Shown: positions 1-12,000 of the stretch, one piece after another | Layout of the letters: the number at the start of each line of letters is the position of its first letter | Numbering within the stretch: the first letter of the stretch is position 1 | DNA from: Toxotes chatareus | Taxonomy: Eukaryota; Chordata; Actinopteri; Toxotidae | NCBI GenBank assembly: GCA_016801885.1 | Contig: CM028905.1 | Span: 14,930,090 to 14,994,089, forward strand | Direction: 5' to 3' | DNA length: 64,000 nucleotides | Position numbers and translations under genes: made by a program | The notes under the pieces: model-generated | What the model was told of the DNA's origin: nothing | The model's input: only the letters and a program-made list of their open reading frames with translations | Database searches by the model: none

Positions 1-345
1 TAATGCAGACTCAGCTCCTGTTGCATGAACTGCCATGATGTTTGGTTCAGACATCGATACCTTAACTTTCATCAGCATCATCATTAGGTCATCATGTTCA
101 TTTGCTCAGTGCCTTGATTTTGACTCAATACTTACAAAACAAACAACATTCTCATCAGCCTCAGCTCTATTTTGTGCTCAGTGCTAGTTAGCAAATGTCA
201 GCATGCTAACACATAACGACAAAGAACATGGTAAACATTATACCTGCTAAACATCAACCTGTTAACACTGTCATTGTGAGCCTGTTAACATGCTTAGCAT
301 CCTTAGCATTTAGCTCAAAGCACTGCTGTCCCTAATTAAACTAGC
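1..345. repeat. Teleost dispersed repeat rich in 'TTAGCATGCTAAC'-type words
   Basis: The window opens inside a repeat. Its second half (about 165-345) carries repeated TTAGC/GCTAAC words and a phrase ending near 'TTTAGCTCAAAGCA'. From memory this resembles a non-coding family that is abundant in spiny-rayed fish genomes. No long open frame or terminal repeat is visible and the left end is cut by the window edge. Class unknown, perhaps a non-autonomous DNA element. Confidence 0.55.
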
Positions 346-929
346 TAAAATCAAAGAGCGGACAAACCAACAGAAAGATTGTTTCACAGACTCTTACTCG
401 TTGACAGTCTGGAAGTCACAGAAACCTTATGACTGAACAGAGACTGCGAGTTTATACATATTACACACTATTGGCTTTCATCTGCCCACTGTCAACACCA
501 ACTGATTCGGACTAGGCTCTCAGAAGGACTGTTAATAAAACATCAGTGTATGGGTACTTTTCAGATAAGCGTTGCCCACCAGTTTATGAAAGCGCCTCTT
601 AATGATGGTTTGATAAATATGTCGTTTCCACGGCCAGGCTGAGATTACACTGATCATACCTAAATTTGTAGTTATTAAGAAGGCACATCCCCGTACTTTA
701 TTTAGCATGTTTTGTTGATATCAAATAGTAAACATAAAGCATGTCCCTTAAATCCTTTAATGTAACAAAATAAGAGCCAATTTTTTATTTTTTTAAAAAG
801 TGCATTAATGAATATCACCATTATCCACCAGCACTGCACATTATTTGTACAGATTGTATATATTTCCAGTACTTCCTTTCTTGCCTTTATATCCTTCTCT
901 TAGTACTTTCTTTTTATTTAGTATGTTTC
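346..929. other. Non-coding stretch, nothing recognised
   Basis: AT-rich sequence without a convincing open frame, RNA gene or clear repeat boundary. It lies within the presumed stox2 intron. Confidence 0.4.
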
Positions 930-1060
930 ACTGCGTGTTTTATGGCACTTGTCAGTCCAAGTTTTCTGTTTGCACCAACAACACCATGCCAAATTCCTTG
1001 TATGTGTAACATACCTTGCAATAAAGCGTTTCTGATTCTGACTCTGACTACTACCACTAC
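930..1060 (-). repeat. Teleost dispersed repeat tail ('CAGAATCAG...TTTATTG' family), reverse copy
   Basis: On the minus strand this reads CAGAATCAGAA, then a TTTATTGCAAGGTATG-like stretch, then ACAAGGAATTTG. The plus-strand copy at about 5350-5600 shares these words. It looks like the 3' tail of a LINE or a derived non-autonomous repeat, judging from recall of common fish repeats. It has no coding capacity. Confidence 0.55.
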
Positions 1061-1145
1061 CATTATTATCATTATTATCACCTACTACTACTACTACCTA
1101 TCTATCTATCTATCTATCTACCACTGCTACTGCTACAACCACTGG
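1060..1145. repeat. ACT/CTAT simple-sequence tract
   Basis: Imperfect ACT and ATT triplet runs lead into a CTAT tetranucleotide run at about 1096-1121. This is a microsatellite directly beside the repeat tail at 930-1060. Confidence 0.8.
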
Positions 1146-1794
1146 AACCACTTTTTATTGAGGACTACTACTACCCGCTGTTACAGCTAATGTCACATTC
1201 TCTTGCTGTAGTGGTAGTTCAACAAATCTGTTCCTACTGCTTTTTATCAAACCCACTGCTGCTTGATTTGTCCTGAACAGACTAACTGCACAGTCACAAA
1301 GCACACAGCTAGCTCACATACATACAGACCAAACATACGTAGTACGTCATTACAAACACATGACATTGGTATGGAGCGAAAGAATCAACTGACAACTTTT
1401 ACTGCTCATTTTACGAATGTGCATCAGCACACATATTTCCATTAGAACCAGTGCTGGTAATAAAATCGTTGAGCTGAGATAAAGAGGAGACATTTTGTAG
1501 TAGCAGCAGCAGCAGCAGCAGGCGCTAGCTTACAGCCCTGCTCACTCTGTTACTACTACACTGTCCAATACACAGACAGAGAAAGGGCTAACAGGAAAGG
1601 AGGAAGAGAAACGGATACATAGAGTGGGAGAGAAGAACTGTGGTGCAGAGGAAAGGAGGAACGAGGGAACCGCTGTGTGAAACAGAGAGGTGAGAGACTA
1701 AAAAGAGAGTAATAGCGAAAGGATGATGGAGCATTGATCGTCCATGTCTCCCTTTCTGCAGTGGTAGTAAACAATCAGCCAGCCTCCTTTGTCC

Positions 1795-2185
1795 ACAGCA
1801 CTAAACCACACCCCCTCCTTTTGTCATGCTCTCCCTCCCTCCCTCCTTCCCTCTCTCACCCTCCATTTCTCTCTCCCTCCATCCCTCCATTTCTTTTGCT
1901 TTTTATGAACCTCCATTATCTCTCTGCTACAGAGCGTTTGTATCTCGCCTCCTATCTCTAGTCTCTCTCTCTCACTCTGTACAGTTGTGACGATATGTAG
2001 CTAATGCTAACTAGCAGCTGCTGCTAACAAGCTAGCCAAAGACAGACAGACAGACAGTCAGTCAGACAGTCACTCAGTCAGACAGACAGACAGGCTCGTA
2101 CCTTGGCTGATTGAAATCCACTCCTTTAGTGAAAAAAAGAATCCAGTTAAAAGCCTTTCAGTGTAGCTTCTGATGGCAGCACTGC

Positions 2186-2219
<34 letters not shown>

Positions 2220-2360
2220 TAGCTCATCCTTTTCTCTCTCACACACACATACTCTGCTCCTCCCCCTCCCCTCTCTCTCTCTCTCTCTCATACACACACA
2301 CAGGCGTTGTCCTCCTCTGTTCTCACACACACACACACCCCCCCCCCACTCTTTTCCCAC
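1795..2360. repeat. Compound simple-sequence region (CT, GACA, CA)
   Basis: CT-rich pyrimidine tracts (about 1820-1970), a GACA/GTCA tetranucleotide run (about 2040-2095), and alternating CT and CA dinucleotide tracts (about 2187-2345). Open frames here are low-complexity artefacts. A CAG/GCA triplet run also sits at about 1502-1523. Confidence 0.8.
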
Positions 2361-2584
2361 TCACACACAAATGAGCATTCAGTCAAGGGCTACCCACAAT
2401 CCCCTGCGCCATACAAAGACAAGGGGGTGTGACCAATCACACACTGCCTCACTCTGCTCCATGTTTTTTTTTTTTTTCCTCCCTCACTGTATAGTGCCCA
2501 CCGACATACAAGCTGGTGGGCGGGCTGCCGAGAGGGTTACTATGACAACGCATCCCCAGTTGCTCTTTGTTGCTATCACTCGCA

Positions 2585-2850
2585 TATTAACACACACACA
2601 CACACACACACTCTTTTGTCTTACTATAGTTGCGGGGACACTCATTGACATAATGCATTTCCTAGCCCTTTCCCATTAACCATCACAGCTGAATGCCTAA
2701 CCCCAACCCTTACCCTAACCTGAACCCTAAACCCAAGTCTTAACCCTCAAACAGCTTTCTGTGGACCAACCAAAATGTCCTCACTCCATAATGTCTATAA
2801 TTCAAAGTGGTCCTCACAAAGATAGAACTAAATACACACACACTCCACAG
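2585..2850 (+). repeat. 'GGGGACA / CCCTAACC' dispersed repeat beside a CA microsatellite
   Basis: A CA run (about 2590-2610) is followed by TTACTATAGTTG, a GGGGACA word, a CCCTAA-like degenerate run (about 2697-2750) and 'GTGGACC...AAAATGTCC'. A diverged relative with the same order of words lies at 47110-47290. The CCCTAA-like part resembles telomere repeat by eye, but it is short, degenerate and embedded in a dispersed family. Non-coding. Confidence 0.6.
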
Positions 2851-3724
2851 TCAGTCTCTGCTCTGCTACACTATGCGTACGTGTGTGTGGCTGCACATGC
2901 TCTCCTAGCCGGTGTTGCAGTACTGCAGCTGGGTTCTGATGTGACCCAGTTAGAACAGTAAGGCTGGATGTAGGACACACACACTCACACGGCTGACAGA
3001 ACATTCCAGAACTCGGAAAGGATTGCCTGTATAAATAGAACAGTGCAGTTACTGTATATTATCATTATGAGGAAGCTGAAGTAGTTCTACGTGTTCTAAT
3101 TGTTACCATGCACTGTTCACTGTGCAGTTATGTATTGATTATACTGTTGTTATTTTACATATTGACTATACTACTGACATAGTATTGATCTTTGTCAGCC
3201 ACATGTTTATTATCCTTGATGTCACTAAGGTGCCATTCTAGAGGTATTGTTTACAGCGGTACAGTGTAAGTAGCAGCAAAGAACTTCCATTACTTTGATG
3301 CCCTTTGGCAGCAGCCACACCATACCAAGACAAACTCAGCCAGGATGCCAGAGATAAATTATCATCAATAAACAATACAGATTTATAAACAAAGTTGGAG
3401 CAATAACCCCGCATCACTGGCTACAACCTTGTACTTGAATATTACCAACTACCATGTTTATGGTATAAGTGCGTTTACCCGTTAATAGATCCCTTGAAGC
3501 CCAGTGACATTTCACCAAAGGCTGGGTTTAGGATTTGTTTACATTCCAACTGCGACAACAGCGAGTCCTAACAGCAAAGGTAAGCTGGCCGTAATCAAGG
3601 AACTCAAGGCTGCTTAGCATAGCGGACTTGAAATTCCACTTTCCTCCCTTTAAAGCAAGCTATCACAAATACAGTATAAATTTAGGCTGTAATGATGTGA
3701 TGATGAAGTCATGTTATACTGTAG

Positions 3725-3905
3725 GCCTGTATGAGCGGCCGTGGCACAGCAAGAGTGCAGCTGGACCAGCCTGAGCTCGGAGGGTCGCCGTTTTGATCCC
3801 TTGACCAAGCATAATGGATATGGGTGGTGCGACCACGGCTGTGGTGCTCCTGAGCAAGGCACCGATCCCCCCCCCAGAACCACAAACTGTTATTTTCACC
3901 TTTCT
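3725..3905 (+). repeat. tRNA-derived SINE-like repeat
   Basis: A promoter-like head contains 'GTGGCACAGCAAGAGTG' and a B-box-like 'GTTTTGATCCC', followed by 'CCTGAGCAAGGCACCGATCC'. This matches the layout of teleost tRNA-derived SINEs, in which a 'TTGAGCAAGGCAC' phrase follows the tRNA-like part. Related fragments lie at 43200-43300 (minus) and 45105-45245 (plus). Diverged and probably inactive. Confidence 0.55.
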
Positions 3906-4107
3906 GTTCATGTACAAATTAAACTAATCAGATAAAACATGTTCATTCATGAGCTTTAGAGCTGTCGGTACATTATTTTTGAACTTTACTCAAAGCCAGG
4001 CTAGCTGCTTCCCCCCTTTTCCAGTTGTTAATATCAACTCTGTGAAATCTCATGCTCTCAGAAATAAAGCAAAGAAGCGTATTTCACAAAATGTTGAACT
4101 ATTCCTT

Positions 4108-4135
4108 TATAAATATATATATATATATATATATT
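4108..4135. repeat. TA dinucleotide microsatellite
   Basis: About a dozen TA units. No gene context. Confidence 0.85.
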
Positions 4136-5064
4136 AGATATTGTTACAGTGCTTTGCAGAACCTCCTGATCTCCGCCTCACAGCTGGGAGAAGCATGGAG
4201 GCTTTGTGAGGGCCTTGTGGGCACTATAACAGAAACTGAGAGCGCCTCTCAGAGTCAGTGTGTGAATATGATGCATGGTGGGACAGAAGAAGAGTGAAAT
4301 GATTGAACTCCAGAGGCCTGTAGGAAAACACTGGTGGTGTAGTGGCTGTTATTAAATGACAGACAGGCACAGCAACATGTCTGTGCTAATGTGGGTGTGA
4401 TTAGCATGTGAAAAGGCAGCTTTGACAATCAGGCTGGTTGGGGCTTGTTGAGCTGGGTTGGACTGCAGGGGTTAAACAGTTGACAAGAAAGAAGAGATGA
4501 AATAAGAGGAGGAGTGGACTCCCTCTTTCTTCTTAGGGGCCCCTGATTTGCACCTCCCACAACTCCCAGCCTCCCAGCCTGCACACAGCTTTGACAACAA
4601 GTAAAAAGCAGTCCAGTTCACACACATTTACACACCAGTCAACGCTGTCACTGTATCATTCATTTTGCCTGAAAGTGTTTCTGGGAAATGTCAAAGTTGA
4701 AAATGCAATTTGTGACTTTATCTGGTCACGTGTAAGAAATGCACCCTCTCCCGTAAGCGCCTCCCCTTGATGACTCAGCACAGAAATCTGGGATTTAACT
4801 GTGAATTCGGAAAACTTTTGACAAGGACAGTCACTTTGTTTTAGTGAGGTTTTCAATAAGACAGTAAAGTGGCGATTAGTAACTGCGTTTTCCTCTTGGG
4901 CACCACAAAACAGTTATTGATTTAATATGTGCAATATGACAACGTAGGCTGGATCTAACTTGCAACAGGAAAACTGCATTCTATCATTTTTATTTATAAG
5001 GGTCTCTTGCAAAAAAGCAGCCTAAGTATAGCTGCTTTCATGCATGCACTGTATCCTGAACTTT

Positions 5065-5705
5065 TCAAGACATTACCTGGAGGAGCTGTGTGTGTGAAGT
5101 GTCCAACTCTGTTGAACAGGACATTGAATGGACTTTACCCTGCCAGCTCCTTAGTACAAGGTCTGCGTACTGTCCAACTGAGCTGATGAATAGAGAGTAG
5201 AGCAGGAAAGTGGCCGGAGAATTCACAGCGAGTGAGCGGGCGTGGTGATGACCTGCACACTCCACCCAGGTGCCAGCCATTGCCTAGACCAGACCCAGTA
5301 TTTCCAGTAGGTGTGGACGTATCTCACACGGACAGTCTATGGTTGTGTGCTACATCAGAATCAGAATCAGTTTGATTGGCCAAGTTTGTGCACACAAAAC
5401 AAGGAATTTGACTCCGGTTTTCCTTTGCTCTCAGGCAGTTAGGAAACAAACAACGACAAATAACAATAGTGCAACAAGTCAGTCTGAATAGCTGATGCAA
5501 CTGTATGCATATATATTCAGACCGTTGAAAAATATATGCAGGTTGTAGTGCAAAGAAATACATGAGAGGAGGTAGTGGAAAAATCATCACTGATCAATCA
5601 ACACTGATCAGAGCAACGGCCTGGGGAAAGAAACTGAAAGGGCAACTCTGGACAAGGTGTCTGTCTTTCCAGAGTTCATATGTGAAAGTGTTGTTTGTAT
5701 TTACA
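5065..5705 (+). repeat. Dispersed repeat copy A, interrupted by another repeat
   Basis: 5065-5335 and 5636-5700 align, in the same order, with one continuous stretch at 56280-56560. Shared landmarks are 'GGAGGAGCTGT', 'CTGTTGAACAGGACATT', 'CCTGCCAGCTCCTTA', 'CACACGGACAG' and 'GGGCAACTC.GGACAAGGT'. In copy A about 300 bp separate the last two landmarks, and that gap holds the CAGAATCAG-type repeat. Family name not known. Non-coding. Confidence 0.65.
5350..5600 (+). repeat. Teleost dispersed repeat tail ('CAGAATCAG...ACAAGGAATTTG' family)
   Basis: Begins with CAGAATCAGAATCAG, then a TTGATTGGCCAAGT-like word, then AAGGAATTTGACTCCGG. It is the same family as the minus-strand copy at 930-1060. 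It sits inside dispersed repeat copy A and so probably inserted after it. Confidence 0.6.
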
Positions 5706-6685
5706 TGTGCTATTGTTATGGTGGTTTCTGGTATGCTGCTTGTTTTTGTTCTTCTTTCTCTGCTGTACTCAGGTCTTTCTTGCAAAATAGATGTTGATGT
5801 TACTGTTTAAATGAAGAGTATTTAAAACTCTAGGCTGAGGACTCTGGTCCAAGGTAAGCTAGGCACATACTGTTAAACCAAGCTTTTAAAGTTCAGTAGT
5901 TAAAATGAATCCTAGCAACATTACTGTTGTTTTTGCCTCATTTATGCTGCGCGATGTGCTGGCAGTGTGCACAGATTTGATGGTGCGGTAGCTTATTAGC
6001 AACTGGCCAATCTTTCAGGCTAGCTACAACAACTCTGTTGATGCTTGATGCATCGAGGAGGTGAGTGACAGAAGCTGACACTGTGTAATGCCGCCCAGTT
6101 CTGAAGCTATTCTTCCTGGTGACCACATTTAACCCTATAAGTACATCATACTTACTGCCTGTCAACCTGAGACAACCTCACATCCATACATGTGTGAGGA
6201 TTTTACTGGGTACCTAATCCTAACCACGAGACACAGAGACACTGGCTGATTGTTATGGCTATGAACTCTTCTACCAGAGGCTCTGTCAATCCTATCCATA
6301 CAACCTGGTTCAATGAAGCACAATAAGGCCTTCAGGAACTGTTTTTAGCTAAATGCTAATTTAGCCATCCAGTCCAGGTGGTTAGTATTTGGACAGTTTT
6401 GGACAGGACATATTTTTTGTTCTTCAGGGTCTGAGCTTCAGCACATTCAATTACAAATAAAATTGTGGATCCTAAATTAAAGTACTGAGTCTCTGCTTTA
6501 GGTTTACATTAATAAAGAAACAACTGTCTGGAAGGTATAGCCCTCTTAACACACTGTGCCCAAACTGCTGTAAATGGATACTTGACCTCTTGATGTCTGT
6601 TTGGCAGCTTTGTGTCATTTCAGTGGTCGTGGATATGCACAGAAGGGAGCTCATGTGGCTCAGAGTTGACTGAGACTTGAGAGTT
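5706..6685. other. Non-coding stretch of presumed stox2 intron
   Basis: No convincing coding region. The short open frames lack splice or domain support. No clear simple repeat. Confidence 0.4.
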
Positions 6686-6689
6686 GCCC

Positions 6690-7907
6690 TCTAGATTGAG
6701 ACAAAGTTGCCTGTAAACACGAGGAGTAAAGAGGTGGCCATGCAAATAAAGAAGACAACAATGAGCCTCAAAGAACGCAAAAATCTATCAGAAAGATAAA
6801 AGCAAGTGTGCACAGGAGAACTAGAAAATGGAAAACTTGCTAGTAGGCCGAGGAGCACAAGTCTACCAACCCCTTTATGACTGCACAGCGAGTCAAGAAT
6901 GCTCTCCAGGATGTAGGAGGACATGTTTCCAAGTCAGTGATCAAGAGAAGATTTCATGACATCAGAACCTCAGAGGATCCAGCACAAGGTAAACCTCAGA
7001 AACAGAAAGGCCAGGCTACAGTTAACAAACACATACGGAAAAACATGGTGCTGGTTCCGTTCTGGCGTTGACACGTATGGCTGCCAATGGAACTGGCACA
7101 CTGACATTTGTTAATGATTTCACTGCTGACACAAGCAGCAGGATGACTGCAGAGGTAAACAGGAGAATTCTGTGCTCAGACTCAGCCAAATGCAAAACAT
7201 ACTGGACGACATTTCATCATTGAGCAGGACGACGATCTTAAACATACGACCACAACAACCAAAGAGCTTTTCAGAGTGAAGAGGTGGAATGTTCGTCAAT
7301 CAACATTGTCAATCACCGGATCTCAGTCTGACAGATCTGCTGTCCACTTACTGAAGACCAGACTAAAGGCAGAAAGACCCCGCAACAAGCAAAAGCCAAG
7401 GGAGGCTACAGTGAAGGCCTGGGAGAGCTTCACCAAGGAAGACACAAAGCTGATGTCTGGGTTCAAAGACTTCAGGTCGTCAATGACTGCAAAAGATAGA
7501 AATATTAAATATGAGGATTTAGTTTGACTTCATGTGTATCTGTGCAGTTATTTTTGAAACCCTAAACTGTGGGCACTATGTGTTGAAAGGGCTCTGTCTC
7601 CAACACAGCTGTTTCTACATTTACATAAACCTAATTAAAGATGAGTCTCTGCACTTTAATGGAGGATTCATTTTTATTTCAAACTGAATGTACTGATGCT
7701 CAGAGCCTGAAGAGCAAACTGTCATTGCATCAGTCAAGAAGACCCCAAGTTGGCTCACACTATTATTTGCATGAGGCAGAACAACTTGTTTCTTTTGTAT
7801 TTGTTTATACTAGTGACTTAGATGAAGATCAGATCACACTTTATGGCACATTAATGCAGAAAACCAGCTCATTCCAAAGGCTTCACACACTTTTTCTTGC
7901 CCTTGTA
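6690..7907 (+). mobile_element. Degenerate Tc1-like DNA transposon
   Basis: Several frames carry Tc1-type transposase pieces. An HTH-like segment at 6877-7071 includes 'TAQRVKNALQDVGGHVSKS'. A piece near 7075-7170 includes 'AANGTGTLTF'. A C-terminal segment at 7276-7527 includes 'LLKTRLKAERPRNKQ'. The 3' end, about 7740-7907, has the long terminal-repeat words 'TAGATGAAGATCAGATCAC' and a terminal 'CACTTTTTCTTGCCCTTGTA'. These are typical of fish Tc1 elements whose ends read TACAGTGGCAAGAAAAAG. I could not find the matching left terminal repeat. Frameshifts and stops make it inactive. Confidence 0.75.
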
Positions 7908-9335
7908 TGTCCTGAATGTTACATTTTGCAAATGAAAAATAAACTTGATTATGAGTATGTAATTGAAGCAAACCAGCAGGAGGTCTCACACACACATTAC
8001 TTGCCGTATAGCCTTTTACTAAATGTCATGCAGATATGTTTTTCTTTATACAGACACACACCTTCTTCCAGATGTTGCAAGATGAGCTGCTCTGATTAAT
8101 TAATGCAACTGGTCATCTGCGTTAATTCATCAGTTGAATCAGGCAGATCCTGACACATCTTTTCTCACTAGTTAGCTAACTAGCTTCCAACACCCCCTTG
8201 AAAGTCAACCCACTGAGCTGATCGAGTGAACCTGTGGATATGTAAACCCAACAGTTTCCTTTATAATTATCTCTGTAGTTATGGTTAGACATATAACACT
8301 GTCCTATACATTCATTTACTACTGCCTGTGTGTGTGTGGACAGAAATAGCTCAGGACTGCAGGGGGGGCGGGCCTTCTAAACCAGGCCAGGGCTTTCAAT
8401 GATCTCATTGGTCAAAATGCTGTGAAAGGAGAGCGTGTGCATGCACCCGTGTGTGCGTGTGTGTGAGGACAGGGGATGTCATTTGTGAGAATGGATAAGT
8501 GCACATATGTGAGTGAGAAAACAGGGCAAGATGGTGAGGCACATTTTATGGATTTATGTATATGTATGTGTGTGGGTGTGTGTTTGCGTGTGTGTAGCCG
8601 CCCTGAGCATAACTCAGCAGACAGAGAAAAGGAGGAGCTACAGTTGCATTACAGGAGAGGAGCACCCATTACATCAGCTTGTGTGTGTTGTGTGCGTGTG
8701 TGTGTGTGATGCGTCAGGCTGCCAGCAGCTGCATCTCAGTGAGGGTTAATGAGTTCACAATCCCAGCATGCAGAACTGCAGCTTTACATACTTGCAGAGC
8801 ACTGGAGGGAAGGTCTTTCAAAGTAAAAGCCAGCTGGGACCAACCTTTTTTCTTCCGGATTTATTCAATTGATTGATAAGACACAGTTTGTGTGTCTACA
8901 CAGAGCAAAACATGACAATCGTTCTCATGTCACATGCTTAACAACTGTAAATACTACACTGAAGAACAGTGTGGCAGAGAAGCTTCAATAGCAGTGTTGG
9001 TCAAGTTTCTTGAAAACTGTTATCAGTGTTACTCTCGCCTTAAACTTGATTCTAAGCCTAAAACCAAGTCTGAACCTGTTGCATTTTTTTCTGTTCGACA
9101 CATGTATAAGCAGAAAAAATAAATCACCGTTAAATGGTTGTTGAGCAAAGTTAAAGCAACGTTTTTATGGAAGTGATTAAGTGATGATGAGAGGCCAATG
9201 TCACTTTAAAAAGGGTTATCATGGCCTGTTGACATTAGTACGGGGGGTAGTGTAAACCTCAGCCTAAATCTTTTGACATTGTAGACACCCAGTTCTATTT
9301 CGTAGGTGCTCTGTCCACCAATGGGCTTTGCTATT
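7908..9335. other. Non-coding stretch with GT-rich simple sequence
   Basis: GT/TG-rich segments occur at about 8440-8470, 8560-8600 and 8680-8710. No coding exon or structured RNA recognised. Confidence 0.45.
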
Positions 9336-9343
9336 GGTTAACC

Positions 9344-9400
9344 CAGAGGTCTCAAGCCTGTTCCACAAAGGGCCATATGGATGCAGGTTTGAGACCTCTG
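9344..9400. mobile_element. 57-bp hAT-type mini-MITE with terminal inverted repeats and target duplication
   Basis: The left end CAGAGGTCTCAAGCCTG and the right end CAGGTTTGAGACCTCTG are inverted copies with one mismatch position. The flanks are GGTTAACC (9336-9343) and GGTTAATC (9401-9408), a 7-of-8 match that fits the 8-bp target duplication of hAT elements. The CAG.GGT.TCAA terminus is the usual hAT/Charlie-type end. Only about 23 bp lie between the arms, so this is probably a deletion derivative. Confidence 0.65.
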
Positions 9401-9603
9401 GGTTAATCCCTCTCAAGACCTCTGCCTCAGAGACAGATATTTGTACTGACCAAATTGTGGGTAACAAGCACACCGCACTCCCCAATGAATTTTTCTGCTG
9501 CCTCAGCTTGCGCCACCAGGTAGAAGCCAACTTTGGTTCTGCTTGTCACGTTCTCCTCTGCCATCGGGGGTGACAGTTCACGGTATCCATCCGGCACTAG
9601 TAG

Positions 9604-9918
9604 GTTGCAGCAGCTCCCGTCCACCTCAGGTCTAAGCAATGCGAGAACTACCATGAGGAGATCGGCCATCACATCTACAAAGAACTAGACGCACTGTGTG
9701 GAGGACCTGTTGGTACACAGGTTCACAACCTCTCTGGCTTCTTTGCTTCAGCAGCTGGATGGAAGTCACTCTCCCTCTTTCATAGGAACAGCTGGCTGTC
9801 CACTGTCGCCAGAAGCCTCTCCAGTAACAGCAATAACAGCAATAATGGCGCCCCCAAGCCTGACCTCCAGCAGCCGCTGGCCACCCCCACCATACCTTCA
9901 TCACATCCCTCAAGCTGA
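9604..9918 (+). other. Unassigned 105-codon open frame, possible exon or retrocopy
   Basis: From the codon after TAG at 9601 to TGA at 9916-9918 one frame stays open. It has no ATG at its start, so it would have to be an exon or a fragment. Its translation looks protein-like: 'YHEEIGHHIYKELDALCGG' near the start, 'SAAGWKSLSLFHRNSWLS' in the middle, then a Ser/Asn-rich stretch and a Pro/Thr/Ser-rich end. A plausible acceptor (pyrimidine-rich, ending CTCAG at 9625-9629) precedes it. I do not recognise the family. It is on the strand opposite to stox2. It could be an exon of a nested gene, a decayed retrocopy, or chance. Confidence 0.3.
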
Positions 9919-10144
9919 GCACTAGGGGGGCAGGGGCGAGGGCATTGGGCCTGTCCAGAGCAGGTATGCCACTCTGATCACACTCTTGGCTGATTCTGCC
10001 TGGCTGCTTCTGTGTTTACCGGCAACATCAGGGCTGATGTGGCACTGGGACATACGCATCCATGTGTCGTCGCACACATAGAGAAATGTGAAATATTTCT
10101 TAACTACTGGGGACATCATAATTGCTCACTACATTATGAGTCAA

Positions 10145-10190
10145 GTTAAGTCAGTATTATTTATATAGCACTCAACCATTTTCTCAGGGA
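10145..10190 (+). repeat. Short fragment of 'TTATTTATATAGC' family repeat
   Basis: Contains ATTATTTATATAGCACTC. Longer relatives lie at 15715, 40660 and 55578. Only the head of the repeat is present. Confidence 0.45.
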
Positions 10191-11399
10191 ATGTGCCATA
10201 CAAACATTTCATCTAAACATTGTAATTACAGGAGTGTTCTCATCTTTAAGCATGTTGATCAGTTGCTGTTTTTGAAGAAAATGAATATGTCTCACCTGAA
10301 TCTACAGGGGCAACACCAACATATTTCCATGTTTACATCAATTAAGTTGCTTATGTCAATTTTGTCCATGTCTCCTTACATTTTCAGAAGTTGATTTCAC
10401 TATTTGAGTACAAAACTTGCCCCTGTTTAAGTTAACAGAGAATACTTGCTGGAAAGAACTGAAATGCATAAAAGGACATCTCACTCTCAGAAAGAAAGAG
10501 AATAATAATAAGAATTAAAGTCACCACAATGTTTAACTATTCCTTTAAGAAATTACTAAGAAAGGCTAAATGGCATTAGGACCCCCCCAAAAAAAAAAAA
10601 CAAATTCACCACTTCCATGCAGGATACCACTAGATGCTTTAATCTTTAAAATTAAAGCCAGCTAGTTCAGTATCTCAATTCAATTCAAGTTCAGCTGCTA
10701 CATGCAGATCTAGTAACAACAGAGGAAAAGCCAGAAGACCAAGCAAGTCACTGAACCGCCTCACTCCAAACAGAGGTTAATGAATGGATGGGTTCCAGCA
10801 GCTTCAGGATGCACAGAGTCTCTCCTGCTGAGAGTTGTTGTTTTTATTCAAAATAGCCTTTCTGAGGTTACTACGAGACCAGAGGACACTCTGACACAAT
10901 AGAAATATTCCATTCACAGCTCTTCTAGCCCACTGCTCCATCACTCAGCTGTCCTCTATGAAAGCCTTGAAAGAACCCCCACCAGATTTTCAGCCAACTG
11001 TCTCCTTCTCTGCCACAAACAGCTACATATCTGGGTTGAAGTTTGACCAGTCAGACTTACTGCTAAACTCCCAAAATACTAATCTCAATTCTATGTATTG
11101 CATTGTTTGTGTTTTACACACAAACTGTTATTATTATGAGAAATGAATGTAGATATATATCAGGCAGATGGATGTGCCCTGTTTCCTTCTCCTGGGAGTA
11201 TTTTTCATTTAGTTCATGGGAAACACAGACTTGAGCTGGTTAAACCTTAATCATTTCTTTGAATTTAATTGAACAGTGACCACAATCCACTTTGGATTTT
11301 AGTATCTTCTTTCTAGTGTCTCAGACAGGTTTCTTTAAATTGTGTAATCGTTTGCTTTATTCTGATTGGTGATGTTATGAGAGTTTCTTAGGCTGTTCT
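10191..11399. other. Non-coding stretch of presumed stox2 intron
   Basis: AT-rich sequence with a short C/A run near 10580-10600. No gene recognised. Part of the minus-strand LINE to the right may extend into about 11160-11400, but I cannot follow it. Confidence 0.4.
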
Positions 11400-12000
11400 T
11401 ATTCTTCTTTCTTTTGGTGCAGTCACTGCCAGGGTGAAACTTCCTGATGCTGGTATAGTTATACTACAGCTCACACTGTGCTCAGTAATTTGATTATTGA
11501 TGGTAAGCTGTTTTTTTGTTTTCCCAACATCTGGGGCCTTTTTAAAAACTATGACATTATTTTTCTTAATATTTACTGCCAGGGCTCAGTTCTGGCAGTG
11601 TTTCTCTACCATGTCCAGCTGTTGCTGTTGTCCTTGTTCAGTAGGAGATAATAGTGCAAGATCATCAGCATAGAACTTCACCTATGTACCTAAGGGGGAG
11701 AGGCCAGGAGCTGATCCAGCTGAAAAGCAAGTTCACTTATATACACATTAAATAATATGGGGCTTCTTCTCTTGGGGAAGAATTTGGTTTGTCTTTAATT
11801 TTAACAGCACACCAAAAAATACATTCCCAATACACTGATTTAAACATATCATATATTTTGCCCCTGTGCCACACTGCAGATGTCTGTAATAAAGTCATTC
11901 GTGCCAAATGGAGTCAAAATATCTTTTGAAATCAATAAAGCATCTGAGTATCTGACCATTTATATGAAGGGTATATTCATGGTCATTGGTGGTGTGTTTT
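11400..12000 (-). mobile_element. Decayed non-LTR retrotransposon, reverse-transcriptase segment
   Basis: Read on the minus strand, frames around 11560-11700 give 'VKFYADDLALLSPTEQGQ', which contains the ADD catalytic motif and the following 'LLSPTEQG' typical of teleost L2/Rex-like LINE polymerases. 'ALAVNIKKNNVIVF' follows it. Upstream pieces near 11700-11780 fit the preceding RT block. Stops and frameshifts show it is dead. Confidence 0.65.

Noticed and set aside
2173..2679. 168-codon open frame as a gene
   Set aside because: It translates CT and CA simple repeats, giving Ser/Leu and His/Thr runs. No domain, no splice context.
2697..2755. Telomere-like CCCTAA array
   Set aside because: Only a few degenerate units inside a dispersed repeat with a relative at 47110-47290. 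Not an interstitial telomere tract.
7641..8099. 152-codon open frame as a gene
   Set aside because: Its first half overlaps the Tc1-like 3' terminal repeat and has no recognisable domain.
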